NCBI RefSeq assembly: GCF_051668705.1
Contig: NZ_CP196351.1
Location: forward strand, 310,001-374,000
DNA length: 64,000 nt
Source: Alterisphingorhabdus sp051668705
GTDB taxonomy: Bacteria > Pseudomonadota > Alphaproteobacteria > Sphingomonadales > Sphingomonadaceae
Direction of reading: 5' to 3'
Shown: in pieces, positions 44,553 through 52,066 of the stretch
Position numbering within the stretch: the first letter of the stretch is position 1
How the letters are laid out: each line of letters begins with the position of its first letter
The notes under the pieces: model-generated
Told to the model about the DNA's origin: nothing
Seen by the model: the letters and a program-made list of their open reading frames with translations, nothing else
The model's database searches: none
Position numbers and translations under genes: made by a program

Positions 44553-46109
44553 ATGGTTGATCGCAATATTCCCATTATCGTCGGTGTTGGACAGGTCATG
44601 CAGCGCTGGAGCGATGGAGATGCGGCCAATGCGCCTTCGCCGCAAAGCCTGATGGCTGATGCTGTTGCCGCGGCATTGGCTGATACAGGGCAGGGTGATG
44701 CCGTAGGCAGTGCAGCCGATATGGTAATGGTCACCCGTATTTTTGCTGATTCCCTGCCCGGTGACCAGCATCCATTTGGCAAGTGTACTTCCTTACCGCG
44801 CACTGTAGCGCGGCTATCTGGTCTGTCGCCTCAGCGTGCGGTGTACAGTCACGTCGGCGGCAATGTCCCACAGGCTTTGGTCAATGAACAGGCTGCTGTC
44901 TTGCATGAAGGAACGGTCAAGCTGGCCGTATTGACTGGCAGCGAAGCCATAGCGGCTATGAAAACGGCACTGCGCGGCGGTATCACGCTCGACTGGTCCG
45001 ATGACACACATGGTGAGACGGAAGATCGTGGCATGGGCGATATGCTGCTTGATATGTATGAGCTGGGAAACGGGCTGGGTGCACCGCCGCTCACCTATCC
45101 TTTGTTTGAACATGGACTGCGTAGCCGACTTGGCCGCACGCGCGATGAACATTTGCAAGATATGTCGCGGCTTTGGGCCGGTTTTGCAAAGGTTGCTCGC
45201 GATAACCCTTATGCGCAATTTGATCAGGACTATGATGCCGCGTTTCTGGCAACGCAATCTGCTGCAAATTATCCGGTTTCTGACCCTTATTTGAAATGGC
45301 ACGTTGCTCAAGATGCGGTCAATCAGGGCGCGGCTGTTATTATGACCACCATTGGTGAAGCCGAACGTCTGGGCATAGCGCCGGAGAAATGGATATATCT
45401 TCACGGCTCTGCAGAGGCGAAGGATTATTTGGTCAGCAAACGTCCTGACCTGTCACGTTCAAAAGCCATTGAGGCCAGTCTTTCTATGGCGCTTGAGCGG
45501 GCCAATAAAGACACAGCATCTATTGGCCATTATGATCTTTATAGCTGCTTTCCATGTGCAGTAACATTGGCCGTAGAGGCATTGGGGCTGGATGATGAGA
45601 CCGCTGAGCTTACCGTAACAGGGGGGCTGCCTTTCTTTGGCGGAGCGGGCAATAATTACTCAATGCATGCCATAGTCTCTATGGTAGAAAAATTGCGTGC
45701 AGCACCGGAAGATTTTGGCCTTGTTCTTGCCAATGGGGGCTTTCTCTCCAAAGAGGCTGTTGGCATATATTCCGCCCAGCCCAGCGATTATATTCCGCAG
45801 CTGGTTGATAATCAAACGCAAGCGGAAGTGGATGCGCAACCAGAGATGCAGCGATTAGAACAGGACTGCACAGGTGTGATTGAAAGCTATACCATTGGTT
45901 ATAGCAAAGGCAGCATGGCGCGTGCAGCCATTTGCGCCAGAGTGGAAACTGATGATCATATAGCGCGCATTGTTGCCGCCACGCCGCGCGGCGATGCTGC
46001 ACTTGCTCTGTTACAGCAGCTTGGTCCAGATGCGCCGGATCCGATTGGCCGTAAAGTCGCTATCGTCAATGATGGCATGCGCAACATTATCGATGCGGTT
46101 TTTGACTAA
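44553..46109 (+). CDS. Thiolase-superfamily (acetyl-CoA acetyltransferase-like) protein without the usual Cys
   Basis: A 518-residue thiolase-fold protein of the long SCP-x-like branch annotated as acetyl-CoA acetyltransferase in actinobacteria and sphingomonads. The N-terminal thiolase half has the position of the acyl-accepting cysteine as YSHVGGNVPQALVNEQ (about 90-105), with no Cys. A later SCFPCAVTLAVEALGL segment (near 333-348) and GGLPFFGGAGNNYSMHA (about 356-372) with His remain. The C-terminal part after about 410 is an extra OB-like domain. Without the nucleophile it may not be a classical thiolase; lipid or sterol CoA binding is possible. The start follows AGAGGCACAGCCA. It is transcribed after gspN. 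Confidence 0.83.
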   Translation: MVDRNIPIIVGVGQVMQRWSDGDAANAPSPQSLMADAVAAALADTGQGDAVGSAADMVMVTRIFADSLPGDQHPFGKCTSLPRTVARLSGLSPQRAVYSHVGGNVPQALVNEQAAVLHEGTVKLAVLTGSEAIAAMKTALRGGITLDWSDDTHGETEDRGMGDMLLDMYELGNGLGAPPLTYPLFEHGLRSRLGRTRDEHLQDMSRLWAGFAKVARDNPYAQFDQDYDAAFLATQSAANYPVSDPYLKWHVAQDAVNQGAAVIMTTIGEAERLGIAPEKWIYLHGSAEAKDYLVSKRPDLSRSKAIEASLSMALERANKDTASIGHYDLYSCFPCAVTLAVEALGLDDETAELTVTGGLPFFGGAGNNYSMHAIVSMVEKLRAAPEDFGLVLANGGFLSKEAVGIYSAQPSDYIPQLVDNQTQAEVDAQPEMQRLEQDCTGVIESYTIGYSKGSMARAAICARVETDDHIARIVAATPRGDAALALLQQLGPDAPDPIGRKVAIVNDGMRNIIDAVFD

Positions 46110-46119
46110 AGTCTTACTG

Positions 46120-46692
46120 TTAATTGTCTGTTTTGGCTTTTGCCGCGTGATCTGAGGCTGCTTGACGATGTGTGATAAACAGATGTGCAGCATCATGCAG
46201 ATCGCGAAAAAGATGGCGGCGTATCAGGACATTTCTGCGCCTGTCCAAAATAGCCGCAGTGCCGATAAGCATATTGTTGGTACCGTAAACGGGAACCCCT
46301 ACTAAGAAGCGCCTGTCGCCAAGTCCTTTTGGCCCTTGGACAGCGGAAAAATAGGAATCATTGGCGATATCTGACTTGAAATAGGCACCATTTCGGCATC
46401 GTGCGTGACAGGCCCGCGATAATTTTCCCAACATGCGTCCAGGTGCTAAGCCAAAGGCATCATAAATTAAAACGTCTTCACTTTCCATAATGGTGATCAT
46501 CACGATAGGGACGCCCAGATATGTGGCCAATTTGGTGGTCGAACTTATATCATATCCGGTAGTGTGGGGTTGTGCAGACTCTACAGGCGGTTCTTTGCGT
46601 CTGTCAGATGTTGCAGTGGAATAGGTTTGCTGTTCGGGGTTTTTAGAGGGATATGTTGTTTCCTGAAAATGACTTGTACCTTTGCCATGCAT
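46120..46692 (-). CDS. GAF-domain protein 1, paralogue of the gene at 47937
   Basis: A product of about 190 residues with a disordered Ser/Thr/Gln-rich N-terminus and a GAF sensor domain from about 60. The domain has IVMITIMESEDVLIYDAFGLAPGRMLGKLSRA, then C-x2-GAYFKSDI and FLVGVPVYGTNNMLIGTAAILDR. FGLAPGR, LGKLS, the Cys in CRNGAY, VGVPVY and LIGT-A-LDR are shared with the second GAF gene 1.2 kb away. It has no output domain, so it likely senses a small molecule and binds a partner. I start it at ATG 46692; the frame also extends to a TTG at 46767. A broken regulator gene is divergent to it. Confidence 0.8.
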   Translation of the reverse strand: MHGKGTSHFQETTYPSKNPEQQTYSTATSDRRKEPPVESAQPHTTGYDISSTTKLATYLGVPIVMITIMESEDVLIYDAFGLAPGRMLGKLSRACHARCRNGAYFKSDIANDSYFSAVQGPKGLGDRRFLVGVPVYGTNNMLIGTAAILDRRRNVLIRRHLFRDLHDAAHLFITHRQAASDHAAKAKTDN

Positions 46693-46893
46693 TTTATTGC
46701 AACCCGTCTTGCTTTGTGTGCGACACTGATATGCTAAACGGTAAGTAGATCGTTTTTTATAGTGCAAAACTCAATAATAAGATGATTATATTTTATTTTA
46801 CGGTTTTTTTCAGTGAAAATATTGAGAAAGTCCGATCCACTTTACTATAGTTTTTGTTATATAATTTGCTTTTTCTTAACCAATATGTTCATA

Positions 46894-46941
46894 GGTAACA
46901 TTGTGTGTTACCCGTAACGAATCTTAGAATTGCGTCGTTAC
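46894..46941. promoter_or_regulatory. Four alternating GTAAC/GTTAC boxes in divergent promoter
   Basis: GGTAAC (46894-46899) and GTTACC (46907-46912) form an inverted repeat, followed by GTAACG (46914-46919) and CGTTAC (46936-46941), a second inverted repeat. They lie between the GAF gene 1 and the broken regulator and look like an operator array for a dimeric or tandem regulator. Confidence 0.45.
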
Positions 46942-46978
46942 GGCCTTTTCACTCTCAAACTTCTGGTGGTGGGAATTT

Positions 46979-47921
46979 ATGAGCAATGATGATTTCAGCG
47001 TCGGAGGAAGCGAGCATCTTCAGCTCTGCCTTGAACGCGATCGTCTGCTTAGCACGCCGGAATTTTCTCGATCGCCAGTGATGAGCAAGCTTTTGAGCTT
47101 TTTGGTAGCGTATAAGCTGGAGGGCAACACGCAGCCTTTAAAAGCCTATAGTATCGCGGTGGAAGCGTTGGGTCGTAGTGAGGATTTTGACCCGCAAACT
47201 GATAGCTACCCCCGTGTAATTATGGGGCGTTTGCGCAAGCTGATTGATAACCATTATTTGCGCAATCCCAGCTCCACACGCCTTTCAATACCGCTTAATC
47301 AATATGAAGTTGTCTTAGAAGGTGCATCATCAGACGAACCGCCAAAGCCTATGAGCGTGAAGGCGCACCCATTCAGGATAACGGCGTTCCTGCTGCGCCT
47401 ATCGTGAATGATGCGTCAGACAATATGCCAGCTGGCAGCCAGCAGACACAGGCGTCCATTGCGGCTATGTCAGCTTCTACTATGCCAACCCCTACAATGT
47501 CTGCACCAACTGCTCCTGCACAATACGCTCCCACGCTATTTATCTTGCCGGTTGTAACGAAGAACGCGCTGAAAGTTTAGCAGAACGCGCTATTGCCTTA
47601 GATCCCAATGTTGACTTAGGCGTTTATGCTGTATTGGCTTTTCTGCGCTATAAGCAAGGCAATTTTGATGAAGCCTATCAGCTGTCAAACCGAAAACTCG
47701 ACGACTCTTCTCGGATTGACCCAGGTTTGCAAATCACAAGTACGCTTTCCGCACTTGCGATTGGGAGAAGGCAAGAAGCGGAAGAGACTTGGCAGCAGTT
47801 GAATTTAGCTCTTGGGTTGCCGCATAATACCAGGCCTGCTCAACTACTCGAATCCTATATCGTAAACCCCAATTTAAGAGCAGCGGTTTTGAAAGAATTT
47901 TCAAAATATGATTTCCCCTGA
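46979..47921 (+). pseudogene. Broken winged-helix/TPR transcriptional regulator
   Basis: The 5' frame (46979-47407) encodes an N-terminal DNA-binding domain of the type found in adenylate cyclase-like and TPR regulators: SPVMSKLLSFLVAYKLEG, LKAYSIAVEALGRSEDFDPQTDSYPRVIMGRLRKLIDNHYL. After about 47340 the coding sense continues in a second frame (EGAPIQDNGVPAAPIV, then a Pro/Ala/Ser/Thr-rich linker to about 47560). A third frame then encodes a C-terminal TPR part (YLAGCNEERAESLAERAIALDP, YKQGNFDEAYQLSNRKL) ending YDFP at 47921. Two frame changes and a missing central region make it shorter (about 310 codons) than the usual 500-650. It is flanked by two GAF genes. The DNA-binding domain alone might still be made from a good ATG with GGTGGG upstream. 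Confidence 0.78.
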
Positions 47922-47936
47922 GCGGGGCTCATATAT

Positions 47937-48518
47937 TTATGCCGCTATGCATTCTTCTTGTAGTTTTCCGCTCTGATAACTTTCCATCAGATTGCGCTGG
48001 GTAATATATTCTGCTGCCTTTTCACGCAGTTTTTTTATGGAATAGCCGCGCGTCATAACATTGGAACTGCGATCAAGTACGGCCACGGTTCCGATAAGTT
48101 CTCCATCATCGTTATAAACAGGTACGCCGACGAAGAAGTGATGCAGGCCGATATCTGCAAGCTGGCAGATTTCTGAAAATTCTTCATCGCGGGAAATATC
48201 GGCTTTTAGATAAGCACCATCCTGACAGCGATCATGGCTAACTTTCGACAGCCTGCCCAAGGCACGTCCGGGTGCGAGGCCAAAAGAATGGTAGGTAAGC
48301 AGGTTATTTGCTTCGACCATGGTGACCAAGACTATGGGCGCTCCAATGCTTTGCGCCAATTGCGACGGTGTAGAAATGGGTCCAACAGGCTTATCCGCAT
48401 AAGGTGAATGCATTTTTAGGTCGCGGCTGATTAAGCGGCTTAAAATTGCCGAGCCTTGACGATTGTCAAAGCTGTCATTGCCATAATTCACTGCATGTCT
48501 ATTGTTATAATCAAGCAT
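47937..48518 (-). CDS. GAF-domain protein 2, paralogue of the gene at 46120
   Basis: A 193-residue protein with a GAF domain from about 55: IVLVTMVEANNLLTYHSFGLAPGRALGRLSKVSHDRC, then QDGAYLKADISRDEEF, FFVGVPVYNDDGELIGTVAVLDRSSNVMTRG, and a helical tail. It shares with GAF protein 1 the FGLAPGR and C-x2-GAY-K-DI motifs. The Cys could be a redox or ligand-binding residue. It sits after a short secreted-protein gene on the same strand, whose 3' end it overlaps by 31 bases. It is oriented toward the broken regulator. Confidence 0.82.
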   Translation of the reverse strand: MLDYNNRHAVNYGNDSFDNRQGSAILSRLISRDLKMHSPYADKPVGPISTPSQLAQSIGAPIVLVTMVEANNLLTYHSFGLAPGRALGRLSKVSHDRCQDGAYLKADISRDEEFSEICQLADIGLHHFFVGVPVYNDDGELIGTVAVLDRSSNVMTRGYSIKKLREKAAEYITQRNLMESYQSGKLQEECIAA

Positions 48519-48814
48519 TTGCTGTGGTCCTTATCTGTGCTGCTATCATTGTTGGCCGTATTCTTTGCATCGCCATCACATGGGCGTTGAATTTCGCTGA
48601 TCTGGTAATTCTGCTCAATGTCTGTCTTGTCTTGGTCCGCATCTTTACCGGCTGAGCCTCTCTCAATCTCTTGGGTCGAAACAAATTGATTGGTAATCTT
48701 TGCTGATGCCGTTGCAGTGACCTGCTGGGCATATGCAGCGCTTGATCCCATCATGATTGAGACGATCATTAGGCTTGCTGAAATTGCCTTAATCAAAGGC
48801 GGGCAAGTAAACAC
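48488..48814 (-). CDS. Short secreted protein of unknown function
   Basis: A product of 108 residues with a signal peptide (cleavage after AYA near 29). The mature part begins QQVTATASAKITNQF, resembling the start of DUF4402-type adhesin subunits, then a polar Asp/Lys/Asn-rich tail with two Cys. It is much shorter than a full DUF4402 protein and may be a truncated relic. The GTG at 48814 has AAAGGGAG at good spacing; a TTG at 48829 is the alternative. GAF gene 2 overlaps its 3' end. Confidence 0.6.
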   Translation of the reverse strand: MFTCPPLIKAISASLMIVSIMMGSSAAYAQQVTATASAKITNQFVSTQEIERGSAGKDADQDKTDIEQNYQISEIQRPCDGDAKNTANNDSSTDKDHSKCLIITIDMQ

Positions 48815-48880
48815 AAAACTCCCTTTCAAAGACGCGCGCCATCGCCCGTATAAGAACGGCAGAAACGCGGTTTGTTTTAG

Positions 48881-48922
48881 AAAATCTGGGTGAAGATGCG
48901 GTGGGATACATCCTCACCCAGA
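48881..48922 (-). terminator. Reverse-strand terminator after small ORF
   Basis: On the reverse strand TCTGGGTGA pairs with TCACCCAGA (9 bp, with an inner GATG/CATC pairing) and is followed by TTTT. It begins 2 bases after the stop of the 39-codon frame at 48925-49044. Confidence 0.6.
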
Positions 48923-48924
48923 AG

Positions 48925-49044
48925 TTATGTCTGTAATCCGACCAGATAGATTACAGTATGAAGATCCTGCGTTGACGGATGTTTTGGTTGGTCAGTAGCC
49001 GCGGCTTTTTGACCATCCAAACCGGTAAGGGGGAAACCCGTCAT
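48925..49044 (-). CDS. Possible 39-residue small ORF
   Basis: The frame MTGFPLTGLDGQKAAATD... (39 residues) starts at ATG 49044 and stops at 48925 immediately before an intrinsic terminator. It lacks a well-spaced Shine-Dalgarno. The reading frame is also open upstream to about 49185 without a start. It could equally be sequence belonging to a structured non-coding element, so coding status is uncertain. Confidence 0.25.
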   Translation of the reverse strand: MTGFPLTGLDGQKAAATDQPKHPSTQDLHTVIYLVGLQT

Positions 49045-49103
49045 CGCTTTGTTGAACCCTTTATGAGGGGGTTTGCGTGGCTTTCGGAGTAAGAAACAGC
49101 AAA

Positions 49104-49147
49104 AGTCACTCGTGATACGCTTGGCGTACTCACAAGTGACTGTTTTT
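49104..49147. repeat. Long inverted repeat, bidirectional terminator-like
   Basis: AGTCACT...AGTGACT with an inner TACGC/GCGTA stem forms a long hairpin, preceded by AAAA and followed by GTTTTT, so it could end transcription from either side. Confidence 0.55.
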
Positions 49148-49319
49148 AATAGATAAAGTGAGGAGTATCTATCGCCACATCAAAGCAAAATTAAGTGCTT
49201 CTTAAACTTTGCTGTTGCTTTGAACGGGAGTATCATTTCGTTTTTGCAACGAATTTGACAATAATATTATTGGGTAAGATGCCATGCCTATTGGCTGAAG
49301 AAAATAATTTGAGCTTAAA

Positions 49320-49637
49320 TCAGCTGCCCAAATTTTCTAGCATATCCGCAGTAATAGCTTTGACCAGAATAGAATTTGCGGTGCTGGCGGCTAAGCGGTG
49401 CTTTGCAATGGCTTGATAGTCGGGAGACGTCATCCACGCCATAGCCTGTTCTTTACTTGGAAATTCAATGAGGACCGAGCGTGTGGCAGTAAATTCACCT
49501 TCCAGCACCATCGGTTCTTCATCAATACTCAGCATTACGCCGTCAAATTTGGCGAATACCTCCATAAAGCCAGCTTCATAGCGCTTATAGCCTTCACGAT
49601 CATGGATGGTCAGTTGAGCAATTGCATAGACGGTCAT
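49320..49637 (-). CDS. DUF1330 domain protein
   Basis: A product of 105 residues in the dimeric ferredoxin-like DUF1330 family: MTVYAIAQLTIHDREGYKRY at the start, VMLSIDEEPMVLEGEF in the middle and RSVLIEFPSKEQAMAWMTSPDYQAIAKHR. The function of the family is unknown. The ATG at 49637 was chosen since the longer frame runs into the upstream dehydrogenase gene, whose stop is 22 bases away on the same strand; they are probably one operon. Confidence 0.88.
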   Translation of the reverse strand: MTVYAIAQLTIHDREGYKRYEAGFMEVFAKFDGVMLSIDEEPMVLEGEFTATRSVLIEFPSKEQAMAWMTSPDYQAIAKHRLAASTANSILVKAITADMLENLGS

Positions 49638-49659
49638 TATGCGTATTCCTTTGCTATGT

Positions 49660-50799
49660 TTACAGACCCTGTTGCGGGCAGACGAGAAACTTCTCGCCAG
49701 TGGCTTTGGCATTATATTTTGCAACTGTCTCTGCTTGCAAAGCATCAATCATGGAGATCTCGTCGGTATAATTGCTAGCAAATGTTGTGGTCAGCTCTTC
49801 CGCGACACGGGCGCGCAGGCGGGCGGCAACGTCCATTCCGGCTTTTGCCAAGAAATTGGGAAGCAGGAATGCGCCGACACCCCATGCAAAGCCATAGCTG
49901 CGGGAAAGAACGGTTGGCGCTACTTCCAGACCGCCATAAATATAGACCTGCTTATGCTTAGTGGAGCCGTAAATGCTGTAATCGCTTGGCGTGCGGGCCG
50001 CGGCCATTTCCATTGCGGTTAAGATGTCAGATGCCAATGTGCCGCCACCAGTGGCATCAAATGCCAATGTCGCACCGGTTTCGTGCACAGCGTCGGTCAA
50101 TTGCGCCATAAAGTCGTCATCAGAGCTGTTCACAACATATTTCGCGCCCATGGCTTTGAGCAGATCAGCCTGTTCGGTCTTGCGGACGATATTGACCAGA
50201 TCAACACCATCAGCAGCACAAATGCGGTTGAGCATTTGGCCCAGATTGGACGCTGCGGCAGTGTGGACCAACGCTTTATGGCCTTCCATCTTCAACACTT
50301 CGACCATGGAGAGGGCAGTAAGCGGGTTCACAAAGCATGACGCGCCGTCCTTGGCGCTGTGCTCATCTTTAAGCGGCAGGGCCATCATCGCCGGAACACA
50401 GCGATATTGGGCATACATGCCGCCGCCCATAATCGCCACAGTCTTGCCGATCAGGCTTTGCGAATAATCATCATCGCCAGCCGCAACAACAGTACCAGCA
50501 CCCTCATTGCCAACCGGCAAGTTCTGGCCGATGCGTGCTTTCATAACCTGCATGCCTTGAGGCGAAACGCTGGCGCTTAATACACTGTCTGCACCGCTGT
50601 TTGATGTGGTTGCTTTGTCCATATCGGTCCAACCAAACATCACGCCCAGATCCGACGGATTGATAGGTGTTGCCTCCACGCGAACCAGAATCTCGCCGGT
50701 TTTTGGCGTTGGCAGGTCTTTTTCAACCAGTTCAAGACGCAATTCAGCATCCGCCGTAACAGTGGACAGCATTTGTTTATAGGTAGCAGGAAGGGCCAT
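49660..50799 (-). CDS. MDR-family zinc-binding-type alcohol dehydrogenase/quinone reductase
   Basis: A 379-residue medium-chain dehydrogenase/reductase with the N-terminal GroES-like domain (GEILVRVEATPINPSDLGVMFG), the LPVGNEGAGTVVAAGD motif and a Rossmann cofactor domain (HTAAASNLGQMLNRICAADG). It lacks the structural zinc Cys cluster, so it is closer to quinone oxidoreductases and enoyl reductases. Start ATG 50799 has AGAGGATATAAA upstream. The substrate is unknown; it precedes a DUF1330 gene and is divergent from a TauD-family dioxygenase. Confidence 0.9.
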   Translation of the reverse strand: MALPATYKQMLSTVTADAELRLELVEKDLPTPKTGEILVRVEATPINPSDLGVMFGWTDMDKATTSNSGADSVLSASVSPQGMQVMKARIGQNLPVGNEGAGTVVAAGDDDYSQSLIGKTVAIMGGGMYAQYRCVPAMMALPLKDEHSAKDGASCFVNPLTALSMVEVLKMEGHKALVHTAAASNLGQMLNRICAADGVDLVNIVRKTEQADLLKAMGAKYVVNSSDDDFMAQLTDAVHETGATLAFDATGGGTLASDILTAMEMAAARTPSDYSIYGSTKHKQVYIYGGLEVAPTVLSRSYGFAWGVGAFLLPNFLAKAGMDVAARLRARVAEELTTTFASNYTDEISMIDALQAETVAKYNAKATGEKFLVCPQQGL

Positions 50800-50995
50800 T
50801 TTATATCCTCTATGATATTGCAATATGTTGTTATGTTGGTGTCACGCTGAACCAAATTCGCCGCTGTGACAATGGCTGCCGCAGCTTTTTTGCCGGTTTC
50901 CTATTCGATATTTTTTATGACAGTTGGTAAATTTGCCCCTTTGCGCTGGGCATGGCATGTTCTGCAAAAATACAGAATAGGCGGCGGAGGATATT

Positions 50996-51820
50996 ATGAG
51001 AATTGAACCATCTAGCGAGGCAGTGGGCGCAGAAGTGCATGATGTGGACTTGCGCAATATGGATGATGCGCAATTTGTTTTGTTGAGAAACGCCTTTTTC
51101 GATCATGGCGCATTATTTTTCCGTAACCAATATCTGTCGCCAGAGGATCATATTGCCTTTGCTGAGCTTTGGGGAGGGATCAATATCAACCGCTTCTTCA
51201 CGCCGGTTGATGGTTATCCGCAAATTGCCCAAGTCCTGAAAGAGCCAGACCAGACGGTGAATATTGGCGGCGGTTGGCATACGGATCATAGCTATGATCA
51301 TGTGCCGGCAATGGGGTCGATATTATATGCGCTGGAAACCCCATCAGAGGGAGGCGATACACTCTTTGCGGGTATGCAGGCTGCGTATGAGGCTTTGGAT
51401 GACAATATGAAGCAGCGCTTGGACGGGTTGCAGGCTTTGCATGGTAATGCGCATATTTTTGGCAAGCAATCGGATTATCGCGATGAAGTGGGTGACCGGT
51501 TTGGTAATCAGGACAAGGCAGGGCAGGAGGCCGTACACCCTATCGTGCTCGCCCATCCAGAAACCGGCAAAAAGGGTCTCTATGTCAATCCAGCCTTTAC
51601 CTTGCGTGTCATTGATATGGACGCGCAGGAGAGTGCCGACCTTTTGACGCAGCTTTATGCGCATATCATGCAGCCGCAATTTCATTTTCGGTGGCAATGG
51701 TCACCGGGTTCGCTGGCCATGTGGGATAATCGGTCAACATGGCATTATGCGATGAATGATTATCACGGCCATCGCAGGTTGCTGCATCGCATCACGGTCG
51801 AGGGCGTAGCGCTGCATTAA
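50996..51820 (+). CDS. TauD/TfdA-family 2-oxoglutarate-dependent dioxygenase
   Basis: A 274-residue iron(II) and 2-oxoglutarate dioxygenase. The HxD iron motif is in WHTDHSYDHVP (near 98-102), and the distal His and the 2-oxoglutarate-binding Arg are in WDNRSTWHYAMNDYHGHRRLLHRI at the end. Members oxidise taurine, aromatic acid ethers and similar compounds; the substrate here cannot be read. ATG 50996 follows CGGAGG. It stands alone, followed by the small RNA candidate region on the other strand. Confidence 0.93.
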   Translation: MRIEPSSEAVGAEVHDVDLRNMDDAQFVLLRNAFFDHGALFFRNQYLSPEDHIAFAELWGGININRFFTPVDGYPQIAQVLKEPDQTVNIGGGWHTDHSYDHVPAMGSILYALETPSEGGDTLFAGMQAAYEALDDNMKQRLDGLQALHGNAHIFGKQSDYRDEVGDRFGNQDKAGQEAVHPIVLAHPETGKKGLYVNPAFTLRVIDMDAQESADLLTQLYAHIMQPQFHFRWQWSPGSLAMWDNRSTWHYAMNDYHGHRRLLHRITVEGVALH

Positions 51821-51835
51821 TCTGTGCTGGAAAAG

Positions 51836-51940
51836 TAAAAGCCCGGCGGTCCAAGAGGGGGGAGGGACCGCCGGGCTGGTAATTTTGCTGCTCCCAAAGG
51901 GTGAGGGAGGAGTTGAGAATGAGAGCAGCAAACTCGTTAC
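51836..51940 (-). ncRNA. Candidate small RNA with two hairpins and C/U-rich loops
   Basis: On the reverse strand TTTGCTGCTC and GAGCAGCAAA (51884-51932, 10 bp) enclose a loop with CTCCTCCCTCACCC. Next, AGCCCGGCGGTCC and GGACCGCCGGGCT (51840-51877, 13 bp) enclose CTCCCCCCTCTT and are followed by TTTACTTTT. The two stable stems present pyrimidine loops able to pair with Shine-Dalgarno sequences, as seen in several alphaproteobacterial regulatory RNAs. No promoter was identified with certainty (a possible -10 TAATGT lies near 51945). The opposite orientation is possible but has a poorer U-run. Confidence 0.5.
51840..51877 (-). terminator. 13-bp terminator hairpin
   Basis: A perfect 13-bp stem with a 12-base loop; on the reverse strand it is followed by TTTACTTTT. 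It can also stop the dioxygenase transcript on the plus strand, though only ATTTT follows at a distance. Confidence 0.6.
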
Positions 51941-52066
51941 ATTAGGCATTTCGTCGGCCGCTCTTATTCGGTTACACTGCATCAATTTTTTTCTTAATTT
52001 TATTTTTTGCCCGGTTTCGCCGATCTATGGTTGACCTTATCGCCGGTGGACCAGACATTGGCTGTA

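Larger units (their letters stand above)
48815..49319. other. Hairpin-rich intergenic element with possible 39-residue ORF
   Basis: A 505-base gap without a listed gene that contains at least five inverted repeats. They are TCTGGGTGA/TCACCCAGA (48885-48922), CTGTAATC/GATTACAG (48931-48956), TTTGG.TGGTCA/TGACCA.CCAAA (about 48984-49023), a CCC/GGG hairpin near 49055-49075 and AGTCACT/AGTGACT (49104-49141). Read on the reverse strand, an open frame of about 85 codons with a single ATG at 49044 (39 residues to 48925) lies between two of these and stops 3 bases before the terminator-like stem. It may be a small gene, a structured RNA, or a dispersed repeat. Confidence 0.5.

Noticed and set aside
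48815..49319. Cobalamin or other known riboswitch in the hairpin-rich gap
   Set aside because: I looked for B12-box-like and similar conserved cores and found none; the adjacent genes also give no metabolite logic.
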